From Myxococcota bacterium (lineage in GTDB: Bacteria; Myxococcota_A; UBA796; UBA2385): 64,000 bases of DNA. Of this stretch, positions 1 to 8,604 are shown piece by piece. Numbering within the stretch: position 1 is the first letter of the stretch; every line of letters starts with the position of its first letter. The position numbers and the translations under genes were made by a program. The stretch spans positions 1 through 64,000 of the forward strand of contig JAKLKF010000004.1 of NCBI GenBank assembly GCA_023150805.1, written 5' to 3'. The notes under the pieces are model-generated. The model saw only the letters and a program-made list of their open reading frames with translations, searched no databases and was not told the DNA's origin.

Positions 1-62
1 GTCTCCCCGCTTTTTTTCCAGCCGCTGGCAGCCCCCAGCGGCGCCTGCCCCGGAGCCCTCCG

Positions 63-641
63 ATGCGCCTCACCACAAGCCTCGCCGCGGCACTGACCGC
101 ATGCCTTGTCCTTCTGGCCGCCAGCCCCGCCGCCCTCGCCAGCCCCCACGAAACCACCGCCGACCTCGCCGAGCAGAGCCGCATGCTCGCCCCCCGCGCC
201 ACCAAGGCCTACCTGATGGTGCAGCAGGGCATCGACCCGGAGGGCGGCGAGGGGGAGGCGGTCGAAGGCCGCGGCCCGGGCCTGTGGATCGCGCTGGCCG
301 TGGTGGCCGTGCTGGTGCTGGCGCTGCTGGGCTGGCGCGTCCTGGCTGGCGGCGAGCCCGCGGCCGCGCCCGCGCCCGCCGAGGCCTCGGCCAGCGCTCC
401 GGGCGCCCAGGTGGTGCAGGCCCGCCCCGAGGGCCCGACCGTGACGGTCATCACGCGGCCGCCGGGCGGGCGCATCTTCCTGGACGGCGCCGACCTGGGC
501 CCCGCGCCCGCCGTGGTGCCCGTGCCGACCGACGCCGCGCCGCACGAGCTGTGCGTGGTGGACGGTGACCGGCGCACCTGCCGCCAGCTCACGGGCGCGG
601 CGCTGGCGCTGACGGATCCGTACCTGTTCTCGGTCGAGTAG
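63..641 (+). CDS. PEGA-like membrane-anchored protein, unknown function
   Basis: 192-aa protein. The N-terminus is a signal peptide (MRLTTSLAAALTACLVLLAA...ALA). After a short soluble stretch, a second hydrophobic segment (about residues 74-94, LWIALAVVAVLVLALLGWRV) acts as a membrane anchor. An Ala/Pro-rich linker follows, then a small beta domain (about residues 123-190) with the PEGA-like motif VTVITRPPGGRIFLDGADLG; such domains usually sit outside the membrane in surface proteins. A GGAG ribosome site lies just before the ATG. The gene ends 34 bp before uvrC on the same strand. The exact function is not recognisable. Confidence 0.75.
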   Translation: MRLTTSLAAALTACLVLLAASPAALASPHETTADLAEQSRMLAPRATKAYLMVQQGIDPEGGEGEAVEGRGPGLWIALAVVAVLVLALLGWRVLAGGEPAAAPAPAEASASAPGAQVVQARPEGPTVTVITRPPGGRIFLDGADLGPAPAVVPVPTDAAPHELCVVDGDRRTCRQLTGAALALTDPYLFSVE

Positions 642-675
642 CCCCCGGGCCCGCAGGCCGTCCCGCCCGGGCTAC

Positions 676-2568
676 ATGGCCGCCATGACGACCGACCAGC
701 TCGCCGGCCTGGAGGCCCGCGCCGCGACCCTGCCCCGCGGACCGGGGGTCTACCTGTTCAAGGACGAGCGGGGCCACGTGCTCTACGTGGGCAAGGCCAA
801 GGACGTGCGCGCCCGCGTGCGGCAGTACCTGGCCGGCCACGACGAGCGCTTCATGGTGCGCTTCCTGGTCCAGGCCGCCGCCGACGTGGACGCCGTGGTG
901 GTGCGCTCCGAGAAGGAAGCGCTCATCCTGGAGAACACGCTCATCAAGAAGCACCGGCCGCGGTACAACGCCAAGCTGGTCGACGACAGCGCCTTCCTGC
1001 ACCTGCGCATCGACCCCCGGCAGCCCTGGCCACAGTACACGGTCGTCCGCGAGATCCAGGAGGACGGCGCGAAGTACTTCGGCCCCTACCACTCGGCCAG
1101 CCGGGCCCGCGCGACCCTGTCCTTCCTGGAGCGGCGCTTCCCCCTTCGCACCTGCAGCGACGCCGAGCTCCGCACGCGCAAGCGCCCCTGCCTGCTGCAC
1201 CAGATGGGCCGCTGCCTGGCGCCCTGCGTGGATCTGTGCACGACCGAGGCCTACGCCGAGGAGGTCGAACAGAGCATGCTCTTCCTGGGCGGCCGCAGCC
1301 GCGAGCTGCTGCAGCGCCTGGAGCGGCGGATGCTGGCCCACGCCGAGGCCGAGCGCTACGAGCAGGCCGCCCGCGACCGCGACCTGATGCGCGCGGTCCA
1401 GGCCAGCATCGAGCGGCAGGCGGTCGTGGACCAGAAGCTGGGGGACCGCGACGTGTGGGCGGTGCACATCCAGGGCGAGCAGGGCGTGATGGGCCTGCTG
1501 CCGGTGCGCAAGGGCATGATGCAGGAGGTGATCCCGCTGCCCTTCGAGGAGGTCGAGTCCGACGAGGGAGAGCTGCTGTCCAGCTTCCTCAACCGCTGGT
1601 ACCAGGAGGGGCAGACGATCCCGCCGGAGATCCTGCTGTCGACGACGCCCGCGGACCTGCCGGCCCTGGAGGAGCTCCTGGGCGAGCGGCGCGGCGGCGC
1701 CGTGAAGCTGTCGGTGCCGGTGAAGGGCGACAAGCGGCGGCTGGTCGAGCTGGCCCTGGGCAACGCCCGCCTGGCCCTGTCGCGGGACGGCGGGGTGAAC
1801 CGCAACCTGCGGGCCCTGGAGGATCTGCAGGAGGTCTGTCGCCTGCCGCGCCTGCCGCGGCGGATCGAGTGCTTCGACAACAGCAACATCCAGGGCACCG
1901 ACCCGGTCGCGGCGATGGTGGTCTTCATCGACGGGCGGCCCGAGCCCGCCGAGTACCGCCGCTACCGGGTGAAGACCGTCCAGGGCGCCGACGACTTCGC
2001 CACCATGCGGGAGATCCTGGACCGCCGCTTCCGGCGGGCGCTCCAGGCCGAGACCCAGGAGGACCGCCGCGGCTGGGGCCGCCCGGACCTGCTCGTGGTG
2101 GACGGTGGCAAGGGGCAGGTCAGCGCCGCCCGGGCCGTGCTGGTCGACCTGGGCATCCACGACGTGCCGCTGATCGGACTGTCCAAGCCCCGCACCGAGC
2201 ACGCCCGCGGCGACCGCGAGGCCACCGACAAGATCGTGCTGCCCGACGCCAAGGAGCCGCTGCGCCTGCACCACAACCGGGCGGCGCTCAACCTGCTGCA
2301 GGCCATCCGCGACGAGACCCACGCCACGGCCGTCGGCTACCACCGCAAGGTGCGCAACCGCCGGCAGCTCACCAGCGTGCTCGACACCCTGCCCGGCGTG
2401 GGCGAGGCCCGGCGGAAGGCGCTGCTGACCCACTTCGGCAGCACCAGGGCGCTGCGCGCGGCCACCGAGGAGCAGATCGCCCAGGTGGACGGCTTCGGGC
2501 CCAAGCTGGCGGCCCGGGTGGCGGCCGCGCTGGCGGAGGCCCCGCGCGAGGGCGAGGTGGAACTCTGA
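676..2568 (+). CDS. uvrC: UvrABC system protein C (excinuclease subunit C)
   Basis: 630-aa nuclease of nucleotide excision repair that makes the 3' and 5' incisions around lesions loaded by UvrB. The order of domains is typical: GIY-YIG nuclease (about residues 20-100, GVYLF...LYVGKAKDVRARVRQY), a Cys cluster (CSDAEL...RPCLLHQMGRCLAPC), a UVR UvrB-binding motif (about 213-245), an RNase H-like endonuclease domain (ECFDNSNIQG, LLVVDGGKGQ) and C-terminal helix-hairpin-helix motifs (LDTLPGVGEARRKALLTHFGS). Length is normal. The start could be ATG at 676 or the second ATG at 685. The gene ends base-to-base against the convergent thioesterase gene. Confidence 0.97.
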   Translation: MAAMTTDQLAGLEARAATLPRGPGVYLFKDERGHVLYVGKAKDVRARVRQYLAGHDERFMVRFLVQAAADVDAVVVRSEKEALILENTLIKKHRPRYNAKLVDDSAFLHLRIDPRQPWPQYTVVREIQEDGAKYFGPYHSASRARATLSFLERRFPLRTCSDAELRTRKRPCLLHQMGRCLAPCVDLCTTEAYAEEVEQSMLFLGGRSRELLQRLERRMLAHAEAERYEQAARDRDLMRAVQASIERQAVVDQKLGDRDVWAVHIQGEQGVMGLLPVRKGMMQEVIPLPFEEVESDEGELLSSFLNRWYQEGQTIPPEILLSTTPADLPALEELLGERRGGAVKLSVPVKGDKRRLVELALGNARLALSRDGGVNRNLRALEDLQEVCRLPRLPRRIECFDNSNIQGTDPVAAMVVFIDGRPEPAEYRRYRVKTVQGADDFATMREILDRRFRRALQAETQEDRRGWGRPDLLVVDGGKGQVSAARAVLVDLGIHDVPLIGLSKPRTEHARGDREATDKIVLPDAKEPLRLHHNRAALNLLQAIRDETHATAVGYHRKVRNRRQLTSVLDTLPGVGEARRKALLTHFGSTRALRAATEEQIAQVDGFGPKLAARVAAALAEAPREGEVEL

Positions 2569-3033
2569 TCAGGCGCCGGGCAGCCGGACCGGCGCGCCGC
2601 CGACCCCCTCGTCGGGGTCGACGATCATCAGCCGGACGGTGCCCGTGGCCACCAGCCGCCCCTCGCCGTCGCGCACCTCGGCCGACCAGACGTGGGTGCG
2701 GCGGCCCCTGTGCACGGGCACGGCGCGCGCCGTCAGGGTGCCCTGGCGGGTGCCGCGCAGGAACTGGGTGGCGTTGTCCTGGCCCACGCTGGAGCGCCCC
2801 TCCAGCGCGGCGCACACCCCCGCGCCCGTGGAGCAGACCGTCTCGATCAGGCTGGCGTACACGCCCCCGTGGACCAGGCCGTAGGGCTGGTGCAGCGCGG
2901 GGGTGATCGGCAGCTCTGCCACCACCTCGTCGGGGGTGACGCGGGTGAAGGTCAGCTCCAGCGCCCGCTCGAAGCCGCCGCGCACGGCGTTGGCCAGCTC
3001 GGAGTAGTCCATCGGCGCCGAGGGATCGTCCAT
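2569..3033 (-). CDS. PaaI-family hotdog thioesterase
   Basis: 154-aa hotdog-fold protein, likely hydrolysing an acyl- or aryl-CoA thioester in the cytoplasm. The signature is HQPYGLVHGGVYASLIETV (about residues 48-66), with the active-site-type HGG helix, followed by the strands VGQDNATQFLRG and VWSAEVRDGEGRLVATGTVRLMI. Length fits PaaI/DUF4442-type single-domain enzymes. It lies 3 bp downstream of the lipoprotein gene and is probably cotranscribed with it. The substrate cannot be inferred. Confidence 0.85.
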   Translation of the reverse strand: MDDPSAPMDYSELANAVRGGFERALELTFTRVTPDEVVAELPITPALHQPYGLVHGGVYASLIETVCSTGAGVCAALEGRSSVGQDNATQFLRGTRQGTLTARAVPVHRGRRTHVWSAEVRDGEGRLVATGTVRLMIVDPDEGVGGAPVRLPGA

Positions 3034-3036
3034 CGT

Positions 3037-3690
3037 TCAGCCGGCGTGCTTGCGCATCTTGCGGACGATCTCCTGGCCGCACCACTCGCCCACGGCGTCG
3101 AAGGCGCCCTGGATCTCCTCGTCGCTCATCTGGTCGAGCTGCTTGATGTTGCTGACCAGGCCCAGCGCCCGGGAGACGGCCGGCGGGGTGCCGGCGCCGG
3201 TGCTGCACTGGGTGCGGGCGCTGTAGACGCGCTCGCCGTCGGCCTTGTAGATGCGGACGCGGATCGTGTAGTCGAACTGGGCCTGGGCGCCGATGAAGGG
3301 GGCGGTCATGCCCCAGTCCACCAGCTCCATCTGGACCGTGGCCGGCGCGCCGTCCAGCACGTAGGCGAAGGGCGGGCCGTCGCCCAGGGTCTTGGCGAAG
3401 CCGCCCTCCATCGCCTGGTTGGTGCGGCTGACGTCCACCGCGTTGACGATGCGGTCGGCGACCTCGACCTCGTTGATCGCCTGCGAGACGTTGACCGCCA
3501 GGTCGACGATGTTGGCCACCAGCGAGTCGCCGCTGTCCATCCGGCCCAGGTAGACGCTGGGGCCGCTGTTGATGATGACCTGGGCGTCGACCTGGCCCAG
3601 GGTGGGCGCGTTCTTCTTGAACTTGGCGTGGCAGCCGGTGCCGAGCAGGAGCGCGCCGGCGAGGGCGAGGGGCAGCGAGAGGTGGCGCAT
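3037..3690 (-). CDS. Putative lipoprotein, unknown function
   Basis: 217-aa protein with a clear type II signal (MRHLSLPLALAGALLLGTGC, lipobox LGTGC), so probably anchored in the outer membrane. The reading frame extends further upstream, but I chose the ATG at 3690 because it begins the signal peptide and has a GGAG upstream. The mature part has no domain I recognise; it carries a short GxxPPFAYVLDG and a VELVDWGM-like region and two Cys residues near the C-terminus. It precedes the thioesterase in a two-gene unit and is divergent from the radical SAM gene. Confidence 0.7.
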   Translation of the reverse strand: MRHLSLPLALAGALLLGTGCHAKFKKNAPTLGQVDAQVIINSGPSVYLGRMDSGDSLVANIVDLAVNVSQAINEVEVADRIVNAVDVSRTNQAMEGGFAKTLGDGPPFAYVLDGAPATVQMELVDWGMTAPFIGAQAQFDYTIRVRIYKADGERVYSARTQCSTGAGTPPAVSRALGLVSNIKQLDQMSDEEIQGAFDAVGEWCGQEIVRKMRKHAG

Positions 3691-3819
3691 GGGGTCTCCG
3701 ACGAGAGGGGTGCCCCGCTGGGGGCGGCCGACAGACGCGCCGACTCTAACGCCATTCGGCGCGAAGATCCGCATGATGACTGCCTCATCGCGACGCGATC
3801 GGGGTTAGACACCAGGCCC

Positions 3820-4686
3820 ATGGAGAAGCGCACCCTGGACTTCCAAGACCACCGCCGGCAGCTCGACGACAACGTGCACGTCTACGCCGTCGTCAGCCGC
3901 CGGGCGGGCGGGCTGTCGATCGGCCTGAACCTGAACGCCGACAAGGTCTGCAACTTCGACTGCCCCTACTGCCAGGTCGACCGCACCACGCCGGGCGGCC
4001 CCCGGCAGGTCGACCTGGCGCGCCTGGAGCGCGAGCTGGACCACCTGCTGGGCCTGGTCGCCAGCGGCGCGCTGTGGTCGGTGGCCCCCTTCGACACGGC
4101 CGCCCCGCACCTGCGGCGCGTGCACGACATCGCCTGGGCCGGCGACGGCGAGCCCACCAGCAGCGCCGCCTTCGGCGCGACCGTCGACCTGGTCGGGCGC
4201 CTGCGCGCCGCCCACGGCCTGGACGCGGTGCGGCTGCACCTGCTGACCAACGCCACGCTCTTCCAGCGCCCCGCCGTGGCCGAGGCGCTCGATCGCTTCA
4301 CCGCGCTGGGCGGGGTCATCTGGGGCAAGCTCGACGCCGGCACCGAGCCCTACTTCCACCTGGTCAACGGCACGAAGCTGCCCATGCGCCGCGTGCTGGA
4401 CAACCTGGCCCTGGCCAGCCGCCGCTGGCGCCTGGTCCTGCAGTGCATGTTCCTGCGCTGGGAGGGCCAGGGCCCCACCGACGCCGAGCTGGACGCCTGG
4501 GCCGGCCGCATCGCCGCCCTGCTGGAGGCCGGCGGGCGCATCGAGCAGGTGCAGGTCTACTCGGTCGCGCGCGTGCCGGCGGACCCGCGGGTGGACGTCC
4601 TGCCGCTGGCGCGCCTGGAGGAGATCGGGGCGCGCGCCCGGGCGCTGGGCCTGGAAGTGATGGTGGCGCCGGGGGTCGGGGGCTGA
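3820..4686 (+). CDS. Radical SAM protein
   Basis: 288-aa radical S-adenosylmethionine enzyme. The 4Fe-4S-binding CX3CX2C motif is CNFDCPYCQ (residues about 47-55), followed by the SAM-binding GDGEPT motif (about 109-114) and a TIM-barrel-like remainder (HLLTNATLF, WGKLDAGTEPYF). Such GEPT proteins resemble the wyosine/YfkAB-like radical SAM group, but the substrate is not identifiable. The ATG at 3820 is the first start in frame after a stretch of non-coding sequence; the frame is open further upstream but only as a shadow of the lipoprotein gene. It is the last backbone gene before the accessory region. Confidence 0.88.
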   Translation: MEKRTLDFQDHRRQLDDNVHVYAVVSRRAGGLSIGLNLNADKVCNFDCPYCQVDRTTPGGPRQVDLARLERELDHLLGLVASGALWSVAPFDTAAPHLRRVHDIAWAGDGEPTSSAAFGATVDLVGRLRAAHGLDAVRLHLLTNATLFQRPAVAEALDRFTALGGVIWGKLDAGTEPYFHLVNGTKLPMRRVLDNLALASRRWRLVLQCMFLRWEGQGPTDAELDAWAGRIAALLEAGGRIEQVQVYSVARVPADPRVDVLPLARLEEIGARARALGLEVMVAPGVGG

Positions 4687-4701
4687 GAGGGGGGGGAGGC
4701 G

Positions 4702-4760
4702 CTACCAGGCGCCGTAGGGCCTGCCGTACGGGGCATGGGGGCAATGTCGGGTGGAGGTGG
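4702..4760. other. Candidate attL-type site A (serine recombinase)
   Basis: Core CCGTACGG at 4724-4731, central TA at 4727-4728. The left half (4714-4726) fits the pattern GTAnnnnnnGCCG, the reverse complement of which (CGGCnnnnnnTAC) also occurs at 40008-40020. The minus strand of the left half reads PYGRPYGAW followed by TAG (4702-4704), the kind of C-terminus found on the MopE-like gene at 40 kb. The right half (CGGGGCATGGGG, 4729-4740) resembles the element-side half-sites at 17846 and 39994. Inference from sequence comparison inside this window only. Confidence 0.5.
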
Positions 4761-4800
4761 AGGCGGCCCAGGTTAGGAGGCCGAGGGTGCGGGCTGGGGG

Positions 4801-7800
4801 TCAAGTCCGGGCAGCGACCCAATAGCGGAGGCTCCGCTGAAGTTCGTCCAGGTGAATGGGCGCAACCTGGAGAAGGCGTCGCAGAAGCTGGTCGACAAGG
4901 GCAGCAAGCTGCCGGACGTCGTGCCCGACCGTCAGCATTCCGAGCAGCAGGTCGATCAACGCGTTCTTGGTCAACGCCGCGGCAGGCTCGAGTACAACCG
5001 CCTTCAGGACGTGTGCGGTGACCACGGCAGCGCTCCTCATCGTGCAGCCAGGCCCCTGGAGACACGCGAACACGGCCTCGACTTCACTGGTGGGCTGCCA
5101 AGCGTGCCGCTCAAGGATGGCGCAGACCACATCCGCGCTCAGAGAGACGAACCGGTAGCGGACCACCGCCAGACGTTCGACGATGGCAGAGTAGTCGGCC
5201 AGCGAGAGAAGCCCTTTCCGGTGTGCGGCCAATGCGAGGCCCTGAACCGAGACGACGCCCACGCCCCACTCGTTTTGCGCGAGTGCCGCCAGGGCCGCGT
5301 CGTCACATACGAGCCTGAACCGGCCAGCCGCTGCCTCCGCGAGCGCGGCCGCTGTGGCGCTGCCGAGCACCTGTTCGATCACGTCGCGCTTGCCGGGCTC
5401 ACCGTCGAGGGTGGCGTACGCGCTGCAAGGGGTGGCGACGGCCCGCACGACTGCTTCAACCTGCAGCAGGAATCCCCGCTCGTCACCAAGTTCGCTGACT
5501 CGAAGGCGCCCGTCGTCACCAAGCCCGACATGTAGGCCCTCGCCTGTACCGTAGGGGCCGGCACGCATCGCGGCTTCACCCAGGTCGTCCAACATGGCCT
5601 GCACCACGCGGACCTCCCCCAGCAAGGCGCACACCTTCTCTCGCAGGTCGCGTCCGAGAGCGAACAGCGTCATTAGCGCCGTGTAGTCGAAGTAAACCGG
5701 CGACGGCCCCGCAAGCACGGCGGTCGCAGTCGGTTCTTCGCGGTCGGCACCGTCCGAGAATCGGAGATTCGCTTTGTCGTCGTGGCAGAGTGCCGACCAC
5801 ACTACCGGCACTGGCTTGTTGAGCACTTCTGCGAGGGCGGCCACAGGCATGCGGCCAGCACAGTGCAGATCCACAACCTCTCGGATCCTGCTGGCGTTGC
5901 CGAGCGCGGCCAGCAGAACCCGAGTGATATCCATCGGATCATCGTTCTTGACCTCGAACTTCCATAGGCCATCTGCCTCCGGAAACCGGTCGTTGAAGCC
6001 GGCGATTGTCTCCTGGAACGCTCGCACGTAGTTCGCTCTGATCTGCTCGACTCGGTACGTAGTGTCCCCCAAGGGCGTTGATGGACCTGGAGTCTCGTCG
6101 CCCACCCGTTTGCCGAGTAACCGGGTGGCGAGTGGGTCCGTCGGTGGCACCCAGCTGGATGGGTCAGGTACGAGGTCGCCATCGCGAAGCACCGATACGA
6201 CACGCGTGGCTCCATTCCCAGAGTGGAGGAGCTTGACGGTGGTTCCGGCTTCCACCACGTCTCTTTCGAGCTCGTCCCGCTCTCCCTGCTCCCGGCGCAG
6301 GAACAGGCCAACGTACCCAAGCTGCACCTGGGGTTGATCGCGCCCACGTTCCCAGGCGCGATACCCGATCTCCAGAGCTCGGGCGTCGCCAACGGCACCG
6401 AGCAAGTGTGCGAACACCATCAGGTCGTGAGCGGTCGCCGCGTCTTCGACGCCAAGAGGATCAATGGCAAGGGCCTCGGTGGCAGCCGAGCTCTCTCCGC
6501 GTCTCAGAAGCAGGGTGCCAAGGCTATTGATGTGCCTCAGACGCGGGGGGTGCTCTCTGAGGAGGCGACGCTGAAGGAGGATTGCGCGGTCGAGGTCGCC
6601 CGCGTTCGACGCAATCGCGGCCCCTACCTCGATCACGGGACCAGGTACGCTGTCCCGCAGCAACAGCTTCTCTGAAACCTCGCGGGCGCGGGCAAAGTCG
6701 CCGAGATTGTAGAGTGACACAACGAGGGCCTGAGCCGCACCATCGTCGAGCTCTTCGGGGTCGAGGGGCTTCAGTATGGCTACGCAGCCCTCAGCATCGC
6801 TCCAGCCAGCAAGCCGATACGCGAACTCTTCCCGCGCATGCTGCTCGTCTGAACCGACGCTCAGGGCGATGGCCCGAAGGAAGGCACTCCTGGCTTGCTC
6901 GCGATCATCTGCGGCAGAGAAGTGCCGCCCCAGGTGGAACCATGCCTCCCAGCTGTCGGAGTACGATTCTGCAAGCTGCTCCGCGAGTTCGTGAGCAAGT
7001 GACGACCTACCGAGCCTCCTCGCAGCGTCGAGTACTACCGCGGCCCCGCGGACCTGGTCCTCTCGGGTCAACAGGAGCGGCCAGAACTCCCCCAACGCCT
7101 CTATGGCCGCCGCGTGAGCCCCGGCACCGAGATGGGCCGCCCCCAGCTGAAGCCGAAGTTGGGGAAACTCGTCAAGGAGACCCGAATCCGCGATAAGGCG
7201 CGCTGCCTCGGCTTCAGAGCCCTCCTGCATCAGGAGACCGGCATGATTGGCCACAACGTTGATGTTGGGCTTGGTCCCCACCCTATAGGCCCGTGTGTAC
7301 TGGACGAGGGCGGCTTCGGAGTCTCCGAGCAGCGTATGCACAAGCCCGCAGTACGCATGCAGGTCCGCCCGGACCTCCCATTGGTCGGCCGGGCATGACT
7401 CCAATGCTCGCGCAAAGTGAGAAGATGCTCGTCGCAGTTGGGATGGGTCGAGATCGCGACGAATTCGAGCGAAGCCTTGCTCGGCCCCGTCGAGTCCCAA
7501 CACCCTCATGCCCGCCAACAGGTTCGCCTCGACCGCGGTCGACGGGTCATCGAGCGCGACCGTGAAACCACGGGAGTCATACCACTCGGCGTCATGAGAG
7601 GTTCGTGCCAGCGCAACCTGAACTTGGGGATCGAGGGTTGCCCATGACTCTCGATCAACCACGTCTCGGATTTCGGACCTGCGCCCGAGTCGGGCAAGTG
7701 CCTCGATGCGAAGGGCGCAGGCCTTCCCTCGCACGCGAGTATCCGCGATCGGCCGCGTGAGGACCTCAAGGGTGAGCTGCGCCTCGCCCTCGGCGAGGTG

Positions 7801-8604
7801 CGATGCGGCCAGGTTCACGTAGGGGAGATCATCCGTGTCGTCGAGTTCGATGGCCCTGGTGAACTCGGAGCGTGCCTCGGCGAACTGACCGAGGGCCAGG
7901 AGACATACGCCGGTGTTGTTGGCGATCCGAAATCGAGACCTTGTGGCGCCCGGCGCCGTCTCGGCCTTGCGCCGGAGATCGCGCAAGCCATCCAGAGCTT
8001 CGGCGAAGAGCCTTCGGTCGGAGAGGCGTCGATAGGCATCAATCTCGATGGCGAAGGGATCGTCCGCTCTACGAGTCGAGTCAGCAGCCGCCATCCCTCC
8101 ACCTTCGAACGAGAGTTGGTCCTCCACGGCCACCAGCCTCACGGGCACGCCCTGGTGACGAGAGACCACGTCGGCAAGGTCGGTCACCTGAACGATGTCG
8201 GCTCGGACCCAGGTCTCCACCATGGCGATCGCCTTGGCCTGGTCAGGCTCTCGGGCGATCTGTGCGGCTTTTCGACGAGCAACTTCGGCCCGCTTGCTGG
8301 CGCGGTCCAGCGCTCTGATCATCGCCGGTGAACCGGGGTGTACGACTGTCCCCTTGCTGCGGTTGCAGCTCTGGTGCGCGGGCACCCAGTTCGGGAAGTC
8401 GTTGACCTGATACTCCGGGGGCAATCCGTACTCCGTGAGTACGCTGGCAAGCTGTTCTGGCTTGTCCACGAGGTGCTCGGGAATCACGTGGTCGACGGTC
8501 ACATGCTTGAACTCGATCGGCTCCTCACACCAGAAACACCTGGAATCGTGCGCCCCCCAGATTCCGAATTTCTCGGAAACAGTGAACCTGTACTTGGCAG
8601 TCAC
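4801..8604 (-). CDS. HNH-TPR-GreA/B-C-like-PIN defence-type protein
   Basis: 1267-aa protein combining an N-terminal HNH nuclease (about residues 20-95: [21 protein letters not shown]), a long tetratricopeptide-repeat solenoid (about 150-760), a segment closely resembling the C-terminal domain of GreA/GreB (about 783-838: [10 protein letters not shown]...[15 protein letters not shown]), a linker, and a PIN-like RNase domain (about 965-1170: [48 protein letters not shown]). The TPR-GreAB-C-PIN arrangement is known from predicted immunity systems; the HNH addition is notable. I chose GTG at 8604 because it overlaps the hsdR stop as GTGA with GAGGG upstream; an ATG at 8628 is an alternative. Function is inferred. 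Confidence 0.85.
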   Translation of the reverse strand: MTAKYRFTVSEKFGIWGAHDSRCFWCEEPIEFKHVTVDHVIPEHLVDKPEQLASVLTEYGLPPEYQVNDFPNWVPAHQSCNRSKGTVVHPGSPAMIRALDRASKRAEVARRKAAQIAREPDQAKAIAMVETWVRADIVQVTDLADVVSRHQGVPVRLVAVEDQLSFEGGGMAAADSTRRADDPFAIEIDAYRRLSDRRLFAEALDGLRDLRRKAETAPGATRSRFRIANNTGVCLLALGQFAEARSEFTRAIELDDTDDLPYVNLAASHLAEGEAQLTLEVLTRPIADTRVRGKACALRIEALARLGRRSEIRDVVDRESWATLDPQVQVALARTSHDAEWYDSRGFTVALDDPSTAVEANLLAGMRVLGLDGAEQGFARIRRDLDPSQLRRASSHFARALESCPADQWEVRADLHAYCGLVHTLLGDSEAALVQYTRAYRVGTKPNINVVANHAGLLMQEGSEAEAARLIADSGLLDEFPQLRLQLGAAHLGAGAHAAAIEALGEFWPLLLTREDQVRGAAVVLDAARRLGRSSLAHELAEQLAESYSDSWEAWFHLGRHFSAADDREQARSAFLRAIALSVGSDEQHAREEFAYRLAGWSDAEGCVAILKPLDPEELDDGAAQALVVSLYNLGDFARAREVSEKLLLRDSVPGPVIEVGAAIASNAGDLDRAILLQRRLLREHPPRLRHINSLGTLLLRRGESSAATEALAIDPLGVEDAATAHDLMVFAHLLGAVGDARALEIGYRAWERGRDQPQVQLGYVGLFLRREQGERDELERDVVEAGTTVKLLHSGNGATRVVSVLRDGDLVPDPSSWVPPTDPLATRLLGKRVGDETPGPSTPLGDTTYRVEQIRANYVRAFQETIAGFNDRFPEADGLWKFEVKNDDPMDITRVLLAALGNASRIREVVDLHCAGRMPVAALAEVLNKPVPVVWSALCHDDKANLRFSDGADREEPTATAVLAGPSPVYFDYTALMTLFALGRDLREKVCALLGEVRVVQAMLDDLGEAAMRAGPYGTGEGLHVGLGDDGRLRVSELGDERGFLLQVEAVVRAVATPCSAYATLDGEPGKRDVIEQVLGSATAAALAEAAAGRFRLVCDDAALAALAQNEWGVGVVSVQGLALAAHRKGLLSLADYSAIVERLAVVRYRFVSLSADVVCAILERHAWQPTSEVEAVFACLQGPGCTMRSAAVVTAHVLKAVVLEPAAALTKNALIDLLLGMLTVGHDVRQLAALVDQLLRRLLQVAPIHLDELQRSLRYWVAART

